The translations under genes were made by a program, and so were the position numbers. From Neobacillus mesonae (GTDB taxonomy: Bacteria; Bacillota; Bacilli; Bacillales; Cytobacillaceae): a DNA stretch of 64,000 nt. Below the pieces are notes generated by a model. It was given only the letters and a program-made list of their open reading frames with translations, had not been told where the DNA came from and did no database searches. Where the stretch lies: contig NZ_KV440949.1 in the NCBI RefSeq assembly GCF_001636315.1, forward strand, positions 5,164,084-5,228,083, written 5' to 3'. Within the stretch, counting starts at the first letter, position 1. Every line of letters begins with the position of its first letter. This document shows, piece after piece, positions 34,799 through 41,900 of this stretch.

Positions 34799-35673
34799 TT
34801 TCTATCCCACCTTTTCATTAACCGATAAAGACCTCTTTCTAATAGGGAACATGCCATATCGCGCCGGTATTCAGCAGAGGCTCGAATATCGGATATTGGC
34901 ATAACCTCTTTCCAAGCAACTTTAGCGATATTTTGAATGTGGGGGGCAGTCAAAGGATTCACTGTAAGCATTGCCTCACATTTTTTGGCCCTAATAATAG
35001 TTGGTCCAACAGAACCATAGGCAATTTTTCCGGCTACACATTTGTTAGTTCCCTTTTCCATAGAGAGTGAGATTGCCACATTTACAATTGAAATAGATTG
35101 TGCTTTTCTTGGCCCAAGTTTTTGAAAAATACTAATTTCATTTTCCTCTTGGGGCTGAATAATAATATTCGTTATCATTTCATAATCCTTTTTAACAGTT
35201 CTTCCAGGACCGATGAAAAATTCTTCGATTGGTATATAACGCTTATGATCGACAGAGCTTAATTCAATGACAGTGCCAAGTACATACAAGGCAGGAATAG
35301 TATCCCCGGCAGGTGATGCTGTTCCGATATTTCCCCCAATCGTCCCGGCGTTTTGGATTTGGGCAGCACCAACCTCACGAGCGGCATCAATTAGTACATC
35401 AGCTTTCCCTTTTAAAATTGCTGAATGTACAATGTCCGAATGGGTTGTAAGCGGTCCGATATGAATTTGTTGATCAACCTTTTTGATAAAGCGTAATTCC
35501 TGTATGCCTTTAATATTTATCCAAGTCTTTGGGCGCCACTTACCTTCCTTCATGCGAACGACAGCGTCTGTACCACCAGCAATTATCCGAAAGTCACAAT
35601 CGATATTAGCAATCATTATAAGACAATCCTCAACTGTTTTAGGGGATTTGACTTCCGTTTCATAAACACTCAT
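34795..35673 (-). CDS. Xanthine dehydrogenase, FAD-binding subunit
   Basis: The 292-residue subunit has the CoxM-type FAD domain with RIIAGGTDAVVRMKEG and IGGNIGTASPAGDTIPAL, the two flavin-binding loops. It passes electrons from the Fe-S subunit to the terminal acceptor. It corresponds to PucC. It overlaps genes on both sides by four bases. Confidence 0.93.
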   Translation of the reverse strand: MSVYETEVKSPKTVEDCLIMIANIDCDFRIIAGGTDAVVRMKEGKWRPKTWINIKGIQELRFIKKVDQQIHIGPLTTHSDIVHSAILKGKADVLIDAAREVGAAQIQNAGTIGGNIGTASPAGDTIPALYVLGTVIELSSVDHKRYIPIEEFFIGPGRTVKKDYEMITNIIIQPQEENEISIFQKLGPRKAQSISIVNVAISLSMEKGTNKCVAGKIAYGSVGPTIIRAKKCEAMLTVNPLTAPHIQNIAKVAWKEVMPISDIRASAEYRRDMACSLLERGLYRLMKRWDRK

Positions 35674-36275
35674 TGCTGACGCCTCCTTTCTAAATGATCT
35701 TTTAAAGAAATGTAGTCTTCTCTTGTATTGAGATTATATAAAACATGTTCTTTATTAACATGAAGTTCGCTCGTACTAGATTGATATTTTCGTAAGAGCT
35801 CCTTAAGTCCCATTTTTTCCTCAGAGATGGATAAAATATCATTTCGTAAACTTCCATTTAATAAAATTGGATGACCTCTTTTACCTGAATAAACTGGAAT
35901 AACAATATTTGAATTATTACATAGTAATTGCTGTATCATCATTTCGATCATTTGTGATTCAATAGGAGTATCTACTGGAACAATTAAGTATGTCCTTGAG
36001 TAATCTTTTAAAGCATTTATTCCAGCTTTGATTGAGCTCGTTTTACCGTTTGAGTAATTAGGGTTATAAATGATTTGTACTGGATATTTCACAATAACCT
36101 TCTTAATTTCATAGGCTTTATACCCTAAAACGATAACAATATCCTTGATCGACGTTTTTAACAATTGCTGAACCTGGTGTTCTATCAATGGTAGTCCATT
36201 CCAAGGAAGTAATGCTTTAATACCACCCATTCTGGAAGAATAACCAGCGGCCAGGAGAATGGCTGTTTGTGACAT
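35670..36275 (-). CDS. Molybdenum cofactor cytidylyltransferase-like protein (MocA/PucB)
   Basis: This protein of about 201 residues is an NTP-transferase of the MobA/MocA class with the nucleotide loop LLAAGYSSRMGGIKALLPW and metal-site segment VPVDTP. It completes the dinucleotide form of the molybdenum cofactor for xanthine dehydrogenase. ATG 36275 is preferred to the in-frame TTG 36293, which lies inside the preceding gene. Confidence 0.88.
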   Translation of the reverse strand: MSQTAILLAAGYSSRMGGIKALLPWNGLPLIEHQVQQLLKTSIKDIVIVLGYKAYEIKKVIVKYPVQIIYNPNYSNGKTSSIKAGINALKDYSRTYLIVPVDTPIESQMIEMMIQQLLCNNSNIVIPVYSGKRGHPILLNGSLRNDILSISEEKMGLKELLRKYQSSTSELHVNKEHVLYNLNTREDYISLKDHLERRRQQ

Positions 36276-36279
36276 CAGG

Positions 36280-36765
36280 TTATAACCTTTCAACTAACAT
36301 TTTTCTTTTCGCGGCGGTTTCAACGGCTTTTATGATCTTAGAATATCCGGTGCATCTGCATAAATTACCGCCTAAAGCAATCTGTATTTCCTCCATTGAT
36401 GGGACATGGTTTACTTTATTCAGATAAGAATGGGCTGAGACGATAAAACCAGGTGTGCAATAACCACATTGGGTAGCACCTTCGTCAATAAACGCCTGCT
36501 GGATCACATCCATATTGCCCGATACCTTAACTCCTTCAACCGTTTTAATTGTTTCGTTGCTAACTTGGCAGACCAGCACAAGGCATGAGCAAACACTTTC
36601 TCCATTAATATCAACAGTACAAGATCCGCATTCTCCTTTCCCACAACACTCTTTACTTCCAGTCAACTGTAAATCTTCGCGTAAAACATCCAATAATGTT
36701 TTTGTAGGTGAACAGGAAACGGCCACTTCACGACCATTAACAGAAAAACGGAACTCGTTAATCAT
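36280..36765 (-). CDS. Xanthine dehydrogenase, 2Fe-2S subunit
   Basis: The 161-residue protein holds two [2Fe-2S] clusters. The plant-ferredoxin-type site is ECCGKGECGSCTV followed by SVCSCL, and the helical site is TQCGYCTPGF with NLCRCTGY. It corresponds to PucE and is the first gene of a six-gene operon. ATG 36765 follows a perfect AGGAGGT; a longer frame from 36795 runs through that ribosome site. The operon lies behind a purine riboswitch. Confidence 0.93.
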   Translation of the reverse strand: MINEFRFSVNGREVAVSCSPTKTLLDVLREDLQLTGSKECCGKGECGSCTVDINGESVCSCLVLVCQVSNETIKTVEGVKVSGNMDVIQQAFIDEGATQCGYCTPGFIVSAHSYLNKVNHVPSMEEIQIALGGNLCRCTGYSKIIKAVETAAKRKMLVERL

Positions 36766-36976
36766 ATTTTTACCTCCTAAAAGTTTGATAGGCATGTCAA
36801 AATTTGCAGATAGATCTTGATGGAAATTGTCATTAATTGTAGGTGCTTACAAACTTACAAAAATAGTTCGACAAAAGCAGGATTTCTTTAAGTGAAAATG
36901 TAATAGAAGGATAATAAAATAATGTAGTTTAAAATGAATACTGAATTTAATTGAGAGATGATTTACTTGGTAGTGT

Positions 36977-37033
36977 AAAAAAAAGAAGGCTGCGAAAAGA
37001 TTTTCTTATGCATAAGAAAATCTTTTCGTAGCC
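36977..37033 (-). terminator. Riboswitch-controlled terminator of the xdh operon
   Basis: A 46-base near-perfect hairpin (36988-37033, 23 pairs with one wobble) is followed on the minus strand by TTC and eight T. Its 5' arm begins with GGCTACGAAA, the same bases that form P1' and J3/1 of the purine aptamer, so aptamer folding and full terminator folding exclude each other. Confidence 0.85.
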
Positions 37034-37090
37034 AAGGAATTTACGGTTCCTCGTAGATACCCCCAAACCGATTATTGGGGTTATACGAAA
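37024..37090 (-). promoter_or_regulatory. Purine riboswitch, guanine-class aptamer, predicted ON switch
   Basis: Read on the minus strand, P1 is UUUCGUA/UACGAAA. P2 CCCCAA/UUGGGG has loop UAAUCGG-like, J2/3 is GUAUCUAC, P3 AGGAA/UUCCU has the canonical loop CCGUAAA, and J3/1 is GGCUA. The C in GCUA is the guanine/hypoxanthine-type specificity base (adenine aptamers have U). Ligand-stabilised P1 would take the terminator's 5' arm, so purine should permit read-through. This suits a catabolic operon. Confidence 0.92.
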
Positions 37091-37138
37091 GTAATGATGA
37101 TTTATTTCATGGAAAATTTAGTCATGATTCAATTATGA

Positions 37139-37167
37139 AGTTTAAGGAGATATAGTTCGTTTGTCAA
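37139..37167 (-). promoter_or_regulatory. Promoter of the xdh operon
   Basis: On the minus strand TTGACA (37167-37162), 17 bases, TAAACT (37144-37139). It places the start about 40 bases before the riboswitch aptamer. Confidence 0.7.
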
Positions 37168-37190
37168 GTCCCAATTTTCTGAAAACTAAG

Positions 37191-37220
37191 TTGACAAAAT
37201 GGATTTTTATAATTTAATAT
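37191..37220 (+). promoter_or_regulatory. Promoter of the DUF2294-permease genes
   Basis: TTGACA, 18 bases, TAATAT, divergent from the xdh promoter. The -35 elements are 23 bases apart, so one regulator could act on both. Confidence 0.55.
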
Positions 37221-37243
37221 ATTTAACAAGGGGAGTTAGATAC

Positions 37244-37600
37244 ATGTATTCGACTTCTATACAGCAATTATCAAATTTCAAAAAGGATATTGCACAACTG
37301 TACAACAAGATTAACCAGGAAATTTATGGAGTAGGAGTAAAAAAGCAGCGTATAGAGATTTCCCACAACAAGTTACTAATTTTTGCTCAACACAAAAGAG
37401 TTCCAGCCTTACTTACTTTAAGTAAAAATCATCATGAATTAACCGCAGCGGTTGATGCGGCATTAATTACAGAATACAAAGCAAAGTTCAAGGAGCAGAT
37501 TGAACTTATTTTCAGACTTGGGGTTATTACGATCCTTAAGGACTATGATCCTATTACTGAGAATGCCTGTACAATTGTTTATTTTAAAGATGCTTTATAG
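37244..37600 (+). CDS. DUF2294 (MpsC-like) domain protein
   Basis: The protein of about 118 residues matches the DUF2294 pattern: a helical start, the IYGVGVKKQRIEISHNKLLIF segment (usually YGKGP), and a terminal CTIVYFKD strand. Some members are annotated as MpsC, linked to bicarbonate transport; the general role is unclear. ATG 37244 is eight bases after AAGGGGAG; the longer frame from 37199 overlaps the promoter. It is the first gene of the transcript leading to the xanthine-type permease, with a structured attenuator between them. Confidence 0.75.
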   Translation: MYSTSIQQLSNFKKDIAQLYNKINQEIYGVGVKKQRIEISHNKLLIFAQHKRVPALLTLSKNHHELTAAVDAALITEYKAKFKEQIELIFRLGVITILKDYDPITENACTIVYFKDAL

Positions 37601-37628
37601 AAAAAGGGAGCAAGTATTAAATTCGTTC

Positions 37629-37692
37629 ATACGCTTTTAATATCTTGTTGAATATGAGAGCGGTGTCATAAACTTCTGTTTATCGGACGTAT
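37629..37692 (+). promoter_or_regulatory. Structured leader motif B (candidate riboswitch, unknown class)
   Basis: A compact three-way junction is visible. P1 is AUACG (37629-37633) with CGUAU (37688-37692). P2 spans 37634-37660 with loop UUGUU. CGGUGUC follows, then P3 AUAAAC/GUUUAU with loop UUCU, then CGGA. The CGGU...UCUGUU...CGGA...GUAU...GAACCG series aligns with the leader at 31161-31216. It sits between DUF2294 and the permease and directly before a terminator. Confidence 0.55.
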
Positions 37693-37697
37693 ACTGA

Positions 37698-37757
37698 ACC
37701 GTAGTAAAGAATCCTAATTCGTTATCGGAATTTGGTTCTTTTACTACGGTTTTTTTA
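37698..37757 (+). terminator. Attenuator terminator before the NCS2 xanthine permease
   Basis: ACCGTAGTAAA-GAA pairs with TTC-TTTTACTACGGT, with an inner AATTC/GAATT stem, followed by T7. Immediately downstream is AGGAGGTGAAGG and the permease gene, so this terminator must be conditional. Confidence 0.85.
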
Positions 37758-37833
37758 TTTGCTGATTTTAAGGAGGTGAAGGAAACATATTTTAAAGTTT
37801 CATTAAGAATCATTCTATATATGGGGGGATAAG

Positions 37834-39162
37834 ATGGAAAAGTTAGGTGCATGGAAGGTTGGGACACTTGGTCTACAGCACGTATTGGCGATGTATGCAG
37901 GAGCTGTCATTGTTCCTTTAATTGTAGGACCTGCCATCGGAATGACACCAGAACAATTAGCCTATTTAATATCAATTGACTTATTTACTTGTGGTATTGC
38001 AACCCTCATTCAGGTAATAGGAGGGCGGTATTTTGGAATAAAGCTCCCGGTTATTTTGGGTTGTACCTTTACTGCAGTTGGTCCAATGATTGCAATCGGG
38101 AATCTTCAAGGAATAACTGCAATATATGGGGCAATCATATCTTCCGGAATTATAGTGGTTATTTTGGCTCAGTTTATGAACAAGGTTATGAAGTTTTTCC
38201 CTCCGGTTGTTACGGGCTCAGTTGTTACAATCATTGGTGTTTCGTTAATACCGGTTGCGATGAATAATGCTGCTGGCGGGCAAGGGGCGCCAACATTCGG
38301 TAATATTGAAAATTTACTTCTTGCACTGTTAACTTTAGTCATCATCATTGTGCTTAATCGATTCTTTACTGGATTCGCCAGAGCCATCTCGGTATTAATT
38401 GGATTGATTGTTGGAACTCTCGTTGCATCATTCATGGGATTGGTTAATTTCTCAGCTGTCTCTGAAGCATCTTGGTTTCATATTATCCAGCCATTCTACT
38501 TCGGCCTACCAACTTTCAATTTTTCAGCCATCCTAACCATGACACTTGTTGCTATTGTTAGCATGATTGAATCTACAGGTGTATTTCTTGCCCTTGGTGA
38601 TGTCTGTGAAAGAAAGCTAGATTCTAAGGATATTAAAAAAGGACTAAGAGCTGAGGGTCTTGCGGTCGCACTAGGTGGTATTTTTAACTCATTTCCATAT
38701 ACAACGTTTTCACAAAATGTTGGGCTGGTGGCTTTAACAAAAGTCAAGACAAGAAATGTTGTTATGACTGCTGGTGTAATGCTAATGATTTTAGGTCTTT
38801 TACCTAAGGTTGCTGCATTAACGACAATTATCCCAACAGCGGTATTAGGCGGCGCAATGATTCCCATGTTTGGGATGGTTATTGCTTCGGGAATCAAAAT
38901 GCTGTCAGCCGTTGATTTTAGTAGAAATGAAAATTCATTAATTGTTGCTTGTTCAATAGGTATTGGTTTAGGAGCGGCTGTCGTTCCGGTAATGTTCGAG
39001 CAGCTTCCAGATAATCTCCGGTTATTGGTTGAGAACGGAATCGTTATTGGTAGTGTTACAGCGGTCATTCTAAATATTGTTTTTAATCATAAACTATTGA
39101 ATGTAAGTGAAGAAGAACGTTATGAGCAGATGAAGGGGGATCATTCAGCGGATTTAATTTGA
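37834..39162 (+). CDS. NCS2-family xanthine/urate-type permease (PbuX/UraA branch)
   Basis: The 442-residue protein has about 14 hydrophobic segments. Features of the nucleobase-ascorbate branch are LGLQHVLAMYAGAV, the substrate-site region MIESTGVFLALGDVC, and FPYTTFSQNVGLVALTKV. This branch takes up xanthine, urate or uracil by proton symport. Its place before a candidate xanthine-degrading microcompartment operon and after an attenuator suggests xanthine. Confidence 0.93.
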   Translation: MEKLGAWKVGTLGLQHVLAMYAGAVIVPLIVGPAIGMTPEQLAYLISIDLFTCGIATLIQVIGGRYFGIKLPVILGCTFTAVGPMIAIGNLQGITAIYGAIISSGIIVVILAQFMNKVMKFFPPVVTGSVVTIIGVSLIPVAMNNAAGGQGAPTFGNIENLLLALLTLVIIIVLNRFFTGFARAISVLIGLIVGTLVASFMGLVNFSAVSEASWFHIIQPFYFGLPTFNFSAILTMTLVAIVSMIESTGVFLALGDVCERKLDSKDIKKGLRAEGLAVALGGIFNSFPYTTFSQNVGLVALTKVKTRNVVMTAGVMLMILGLLPKVAALTTIIPTAVLGGAMIPMFGMVIASGIKMLSAVDFSRNENSLIVACSIGIGLGAAVVPVMFEQLPDNLRLLVENGIVIGSVTAVILNIVFNHKLLNVSEEERYEQMKGDHSADLI

Positions 39163-39179
39163 GCTGATGATAATAGATT

Positions 39180-39213
39180 TATATAGAGGGCTTGACATAA
39201 GACACTCTATATA
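39180..39213. promoter_or_regulatory. Inverted repeat before the microcompartment operon
   Basis: TATATAGAG and CTCTATATA flank a 16-base centre that contains TTGACA (39192-39197). There is no T-run, so an operator or a processing hairpin is more likely than a terminator. No convincing -10 follows at the correct distance, so the BMC genes may be read from upstream. Confidence 0.4.
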
Positions 39214-39243
39214 TTCAAAACACTTTATAAAGGAGAGAGAAAT

Positions 39244-40713
39244 ATGGATCTAATTTTAAAAAATGCAAGCATTCCACAAGGGGACCGACAAGTACTAACC
39301 AATATTTTAGTCGATGAAGGAAAAATAGTTGGTTTTACAAACGACATCAACTTCCTGCATGCAGATAAAATGATTGATATTGAAGGGAAGTTGGTTGTAC
39401 CTGGTTGTATTGACCCGCATACACATTTTATGGATCCTGGATTTACACACCGTGAAACATTTGAAACAGGTCATCGTTCTGCTGCAGCTGGGGGCCTTAC
39501 ACTTCATATCGATATGCCTTGCTGTAGTGTACCGTCTGTTCGCGATGGGGAGAGCTTTTTCAAAAAATTAAATCCAATCAAGGAAAAAGCCTATATCGAC
39601 TATTGCTTTTGGGGCGGTATGACTGGTGAGGATGCAAGAGAAGGATGGCTTGATAATATTTATCCGCAAATTGAGCAGGGAGTTGTTGCGTTTAAAGTGT
39701 ATATGACTCCTTCTGTCCCCACATTCCCGAAGGTTTCTGACGGTGAAATGTTTGAGATTTTCAGGAAGATAGCACCTACTGGATTACCAATTGGGGTGCA
39801 CGCGGAGAATTACGATATCTGTACTTTTAATACGGAAAGGCTAAAGAAGGAAGGCCGTCAAGATGGTCCGGCCTGGGCTGAAGCTAGAAGTTCATTAGCA
39901 GAAAAGGTAGCAATTGAATTAATTATCAGTTATGCAGAAGCAGTAGATGCCCGCGTCCATGTTGTACACATGAGTACAAAAGAGGGTGTTGAATTAGTCC
40001 GCAGAGCGAAGGAACGCGGCATTAAAGTAACTGCTGAAACATGCCCGCACTACTTAATGCTAAATGCGAAAGATTCCATGACTGAAAGAGGGACTTTTGC
40101 GAAAATTGCTCCTCCGCTGCGAGGAAAAGAAGATAATGAGGCACATTGGCAGGCACTTGCTGATGGGACTATTGATTTCGTTGGTACTGACCATGCCCCA
40201 TATGAGATTGCAACAGAGAAAGATGCTCCGGATTCAGATATTTGGAATAGCTTCCCTGGAATTCCTGGTGTAGAGACCATGGTGCCAATTTTAGTCAGTG
40301 AAGGATTGAATAAAGGCCGCCTTTCTTTATCTAGATTTGTTGAGGTAACAAGTACGAATGCTGCAAAGCACTATGGTATTTATCCGAAGAAAGGTGCCCT
40401 GGAAATTGGCAGTGATGCTGATTTCACCGTTATTGATCTTAACCGCGAATATGAAATTGATGAGCAGCAAACAGAATCGATGGCAAAGTATAATCCATTA
40501 CATGGCTTAAAACTAAAAGGGAAGCCCGTTCAAACGATAGTAAGAGGAAATCTAATTTATGATGAGGATCATGGCGGCATCGTTGGGGAAGCTGGATACG
40601 GTGAGTATGTACCGCGACAATCGATCCAACGATTAGAAAGAGTACTAAAGTATGAAAAATACGAAGCCTCTGTCGTTACAAAGAAATCTGAAGAGGCAGA
40701 AATCGCGAAATAA
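39244..40713 (+). CDS. Cyclic amidohydrolase (allantoinase/dihydroorotase family), candidate xanthine amidohydrolase
   Basis: The 489-residue enzyme has the complete binuclear metal site of the hydantoinase/allantoinase/dihydroorotase family: DPHTHFMDPG, the carboxylated lysine in VVAFKVYMTPS, HAENYD, HVVHMS and VGTDHAPY. Family members hydrolyse cyclic ureides or amides. As first gene of the microcompartment operon, it is my candidate for opening the pyrimidine ring of xanthine to 4-ureido-5-imidazolecarboxylate. Allantoinase is the main alternative, but no uricase accompanies it. The C-terminal 35 residues (QRLERVLKYEKYEASVVTKK and an acidic end) extend beyond the barrel and could serve as a targeting tail. 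Confidence 0.88.
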   Translation: MDLILKNASIPQGDRQVLTNILVDEGKIVGFTNDINFLHADKMIDIEGKLVVPGCIDPHTHFMDPGFTHRETFETGHRSAAAGGLTLHIDMPCCSVPSVRDGESFFKKLNPIKEKAYIDYCFWGGMTGEDAREGWLDNIYPQIEQGVVAFKVYMTPSVPTFPKVSDGEMFEIFRKIAPTGLPIGVHAENYDICTFNTERLKKEGRQDGPAWAEARSSLAEKVAIELIISYAEAVDARVHVVHMSTKEGVELVRRAKERGIKVTAETCPHYLMLNAKDSMTERGTFAKIAPPLRGKEDNEAHWQALADGTIDFVGTDHAPYEIATEKDAPDSDIWNSFPGIPGVETMVPILVSEGLNKGRLSLSRFVEVTSTNAAKHYGIYPKKGALEIGSDADFTVIDLNREYEIDEQQTESMAKYNPLHGLKLKGKPVQTIVRGNLIYDEDHGGIVGEAGYGEYVPRQSIQRLERVLKYEKYEASVVTKKSEEAEIAK

Positions 40714-40733
40714 TTTCGAGAGGGGTTCAATAA

Positions 40734-41336
40734 ATGGAATTACGTGGTAATAAACATGCAGTTGTTATCATTGATATGCTAAATGATTTTATCGGGGAAA
40801 AGGCAGCACTCCGCTGTGAAAATGGTGAAAAAATCGTACCGCAAATTCGTGATTTGATTGACTTTGCTCATGAAAACAATATCCAGGTCATTCACGTTCA
40901 GGAAGCTCACAGAAAGAATGACCGCGATTTCAGAGTACGGCCGGTACACGCAATTAAAGGAACCTGGGGCTCGGAATTTATCCCTGAGCTAACTCCTGAA
41001 GAGGACAAAGGGGATTATGTGGTTCAAAAGCGCCGGCATAGCGCCTTCAGTTATACAGATTTTGATCTGTTCTGCCGGGAAGAAGAAATTGATACGCTTG
41101 TTCTTACTGGGGTTTGGACAAATGTTTGTGTAAGAAGTACAGCCTCTGACGGCTTATATCACGGATACAATATTATCTGTATTTCCGATGCAACAGCATC
41201 ACAGGATGATGATATGCACCGGTCGGGACTGAGAGATATCGATATTTTTGGGGATATTATGACCACTGATGAATACAAGGAAGCTGCAAAAGAGAAATTC
41301 TCCCAGAGTGAACAGGAAAACGAACAGGCTGTTTAA
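40734..41336 (+). CDS. Isochorismatase-family amidohydrolase, candidate ureidoimidazole carboxylate hydrolase
   Basis: The 200-residue cysteine hydrolase shows the catalytic triad of the family: aspartate in VVIIDMLNDF, lysine in VQKRRHSAF and cysteine in GVWTNVCVRST. Relatives include N-carbamoylsarcosine amidase, ureidoacrylate amidohydrolase and biuret hydrolase, which all cleave carbamoyl groups. In the proposed pathway it removes the ureido group as CO2 and ammonia, giving 4-amino-5-imidazolecarboxylate. It lies 20 bases after the amidohydrolase and three before ubiX. The charged C-terminus is longer than the core fold. Confidence 0.87.
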   Translation: MELRGNKHAVVIIDMLNDFIGEKAALRCENGEKIVPQIRDLIDFAHENNIQVIHVQEAHRKNDRDFRVRPVHAIKGTWGSEFIPELTPEEDKGDYVVQKRRHSAFSYTDFDLFCREEEIDTLVLTGVWTNVCVRSTASDGLYHGYNIICISDATASQDDDMHRSGLRDIDIFGDIMTTDEYKEAAKEKFSQSEQENEQAV

Positions 41337-41339
41337 TTT

Positions 41340-41900
41340 ATGAAAATAATTGTTGGAATTACTGGGGCCAGCGGGTCATTGTATGGCTATACATTGATCC
41401 GCGCCCTTTATCACCTAGGAATTGAAACACATGTAATTCTTACTGAAATGGGAGAAAAAGTGATGCAATTCGAATGTGCTGTGAGCATGAATGAGCTTAA
41501 AAATTATGCCACCATATATAGCAATCGAAATCTATTTGCATCCATCGCAAGCGGTTCCTTTAAAACAGACGGTATGGTCATCGTCCCAAGTTCCATGAAT
41601 ACATTAGGCGCCATTGCAAATGGTGTCGGTGATACGCTCCTTAGTCGTGCAGCCAGTGTGGTGCTGAAAGAAAATCGAAAACTAATCATTGTCCCAAGGG
41701 AAGCTCCTTTTCATTTAATTCATTTGAAAAATATGACGACGTTGGCAGAGGCTGGTGCCTGTATCATGCCGGCATCCCCTGGCTTTTACCATCGTCCAAA
41801 AGAAATTTGGGAATTAGTCAATTTTATGGTTGCAAGAATTCTAGATATGTTAGATATCGATCATGAACTATTGGAGAGGTGGGGTGAACCTAAGCTATGA
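41340..41900 (+). CDS. ubiX: UbiX-family flavin prenyltransferase
   Basis: The 186-residue protein starts with the GITGASGSLYG flavin-binding loop and has VPSSMNTLGAIANG and VPREAPFHLIHLKNM, all typical of UbiX/Pad1. It makes prenylated FMN for UbiD-type decarboxylases. It overlaps ubiD by four bases, so the two are a functional pair. The associated decarboxylase probably acts on an aminoimidazole carboxylate here. Confidence 0.95.
   Translation: MKIIVGITGASGSLYGYTLIRALYHLGIETHVILTEMGEKVMQFECAVSMNELKNYATIYSNRNLFASIASGSFKTDGMVIVPSSMNTLGAIANGVGDTLLSRAASVVLKENRKLIIVPREAPFHLIHLKNMTTLAEAGACIMPASPGFYHRPKEIWELVNFMVARILDMLDIDHELLERWGEPKL

Noticed and set aside
36988..37033. The 46-base palindrome taken as an insertion-sequence end or integration site
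   Set aside because: It is followed by a T-run on the minus strand and shares bases with a purine aptamer, so it is the riboswitch terminator.
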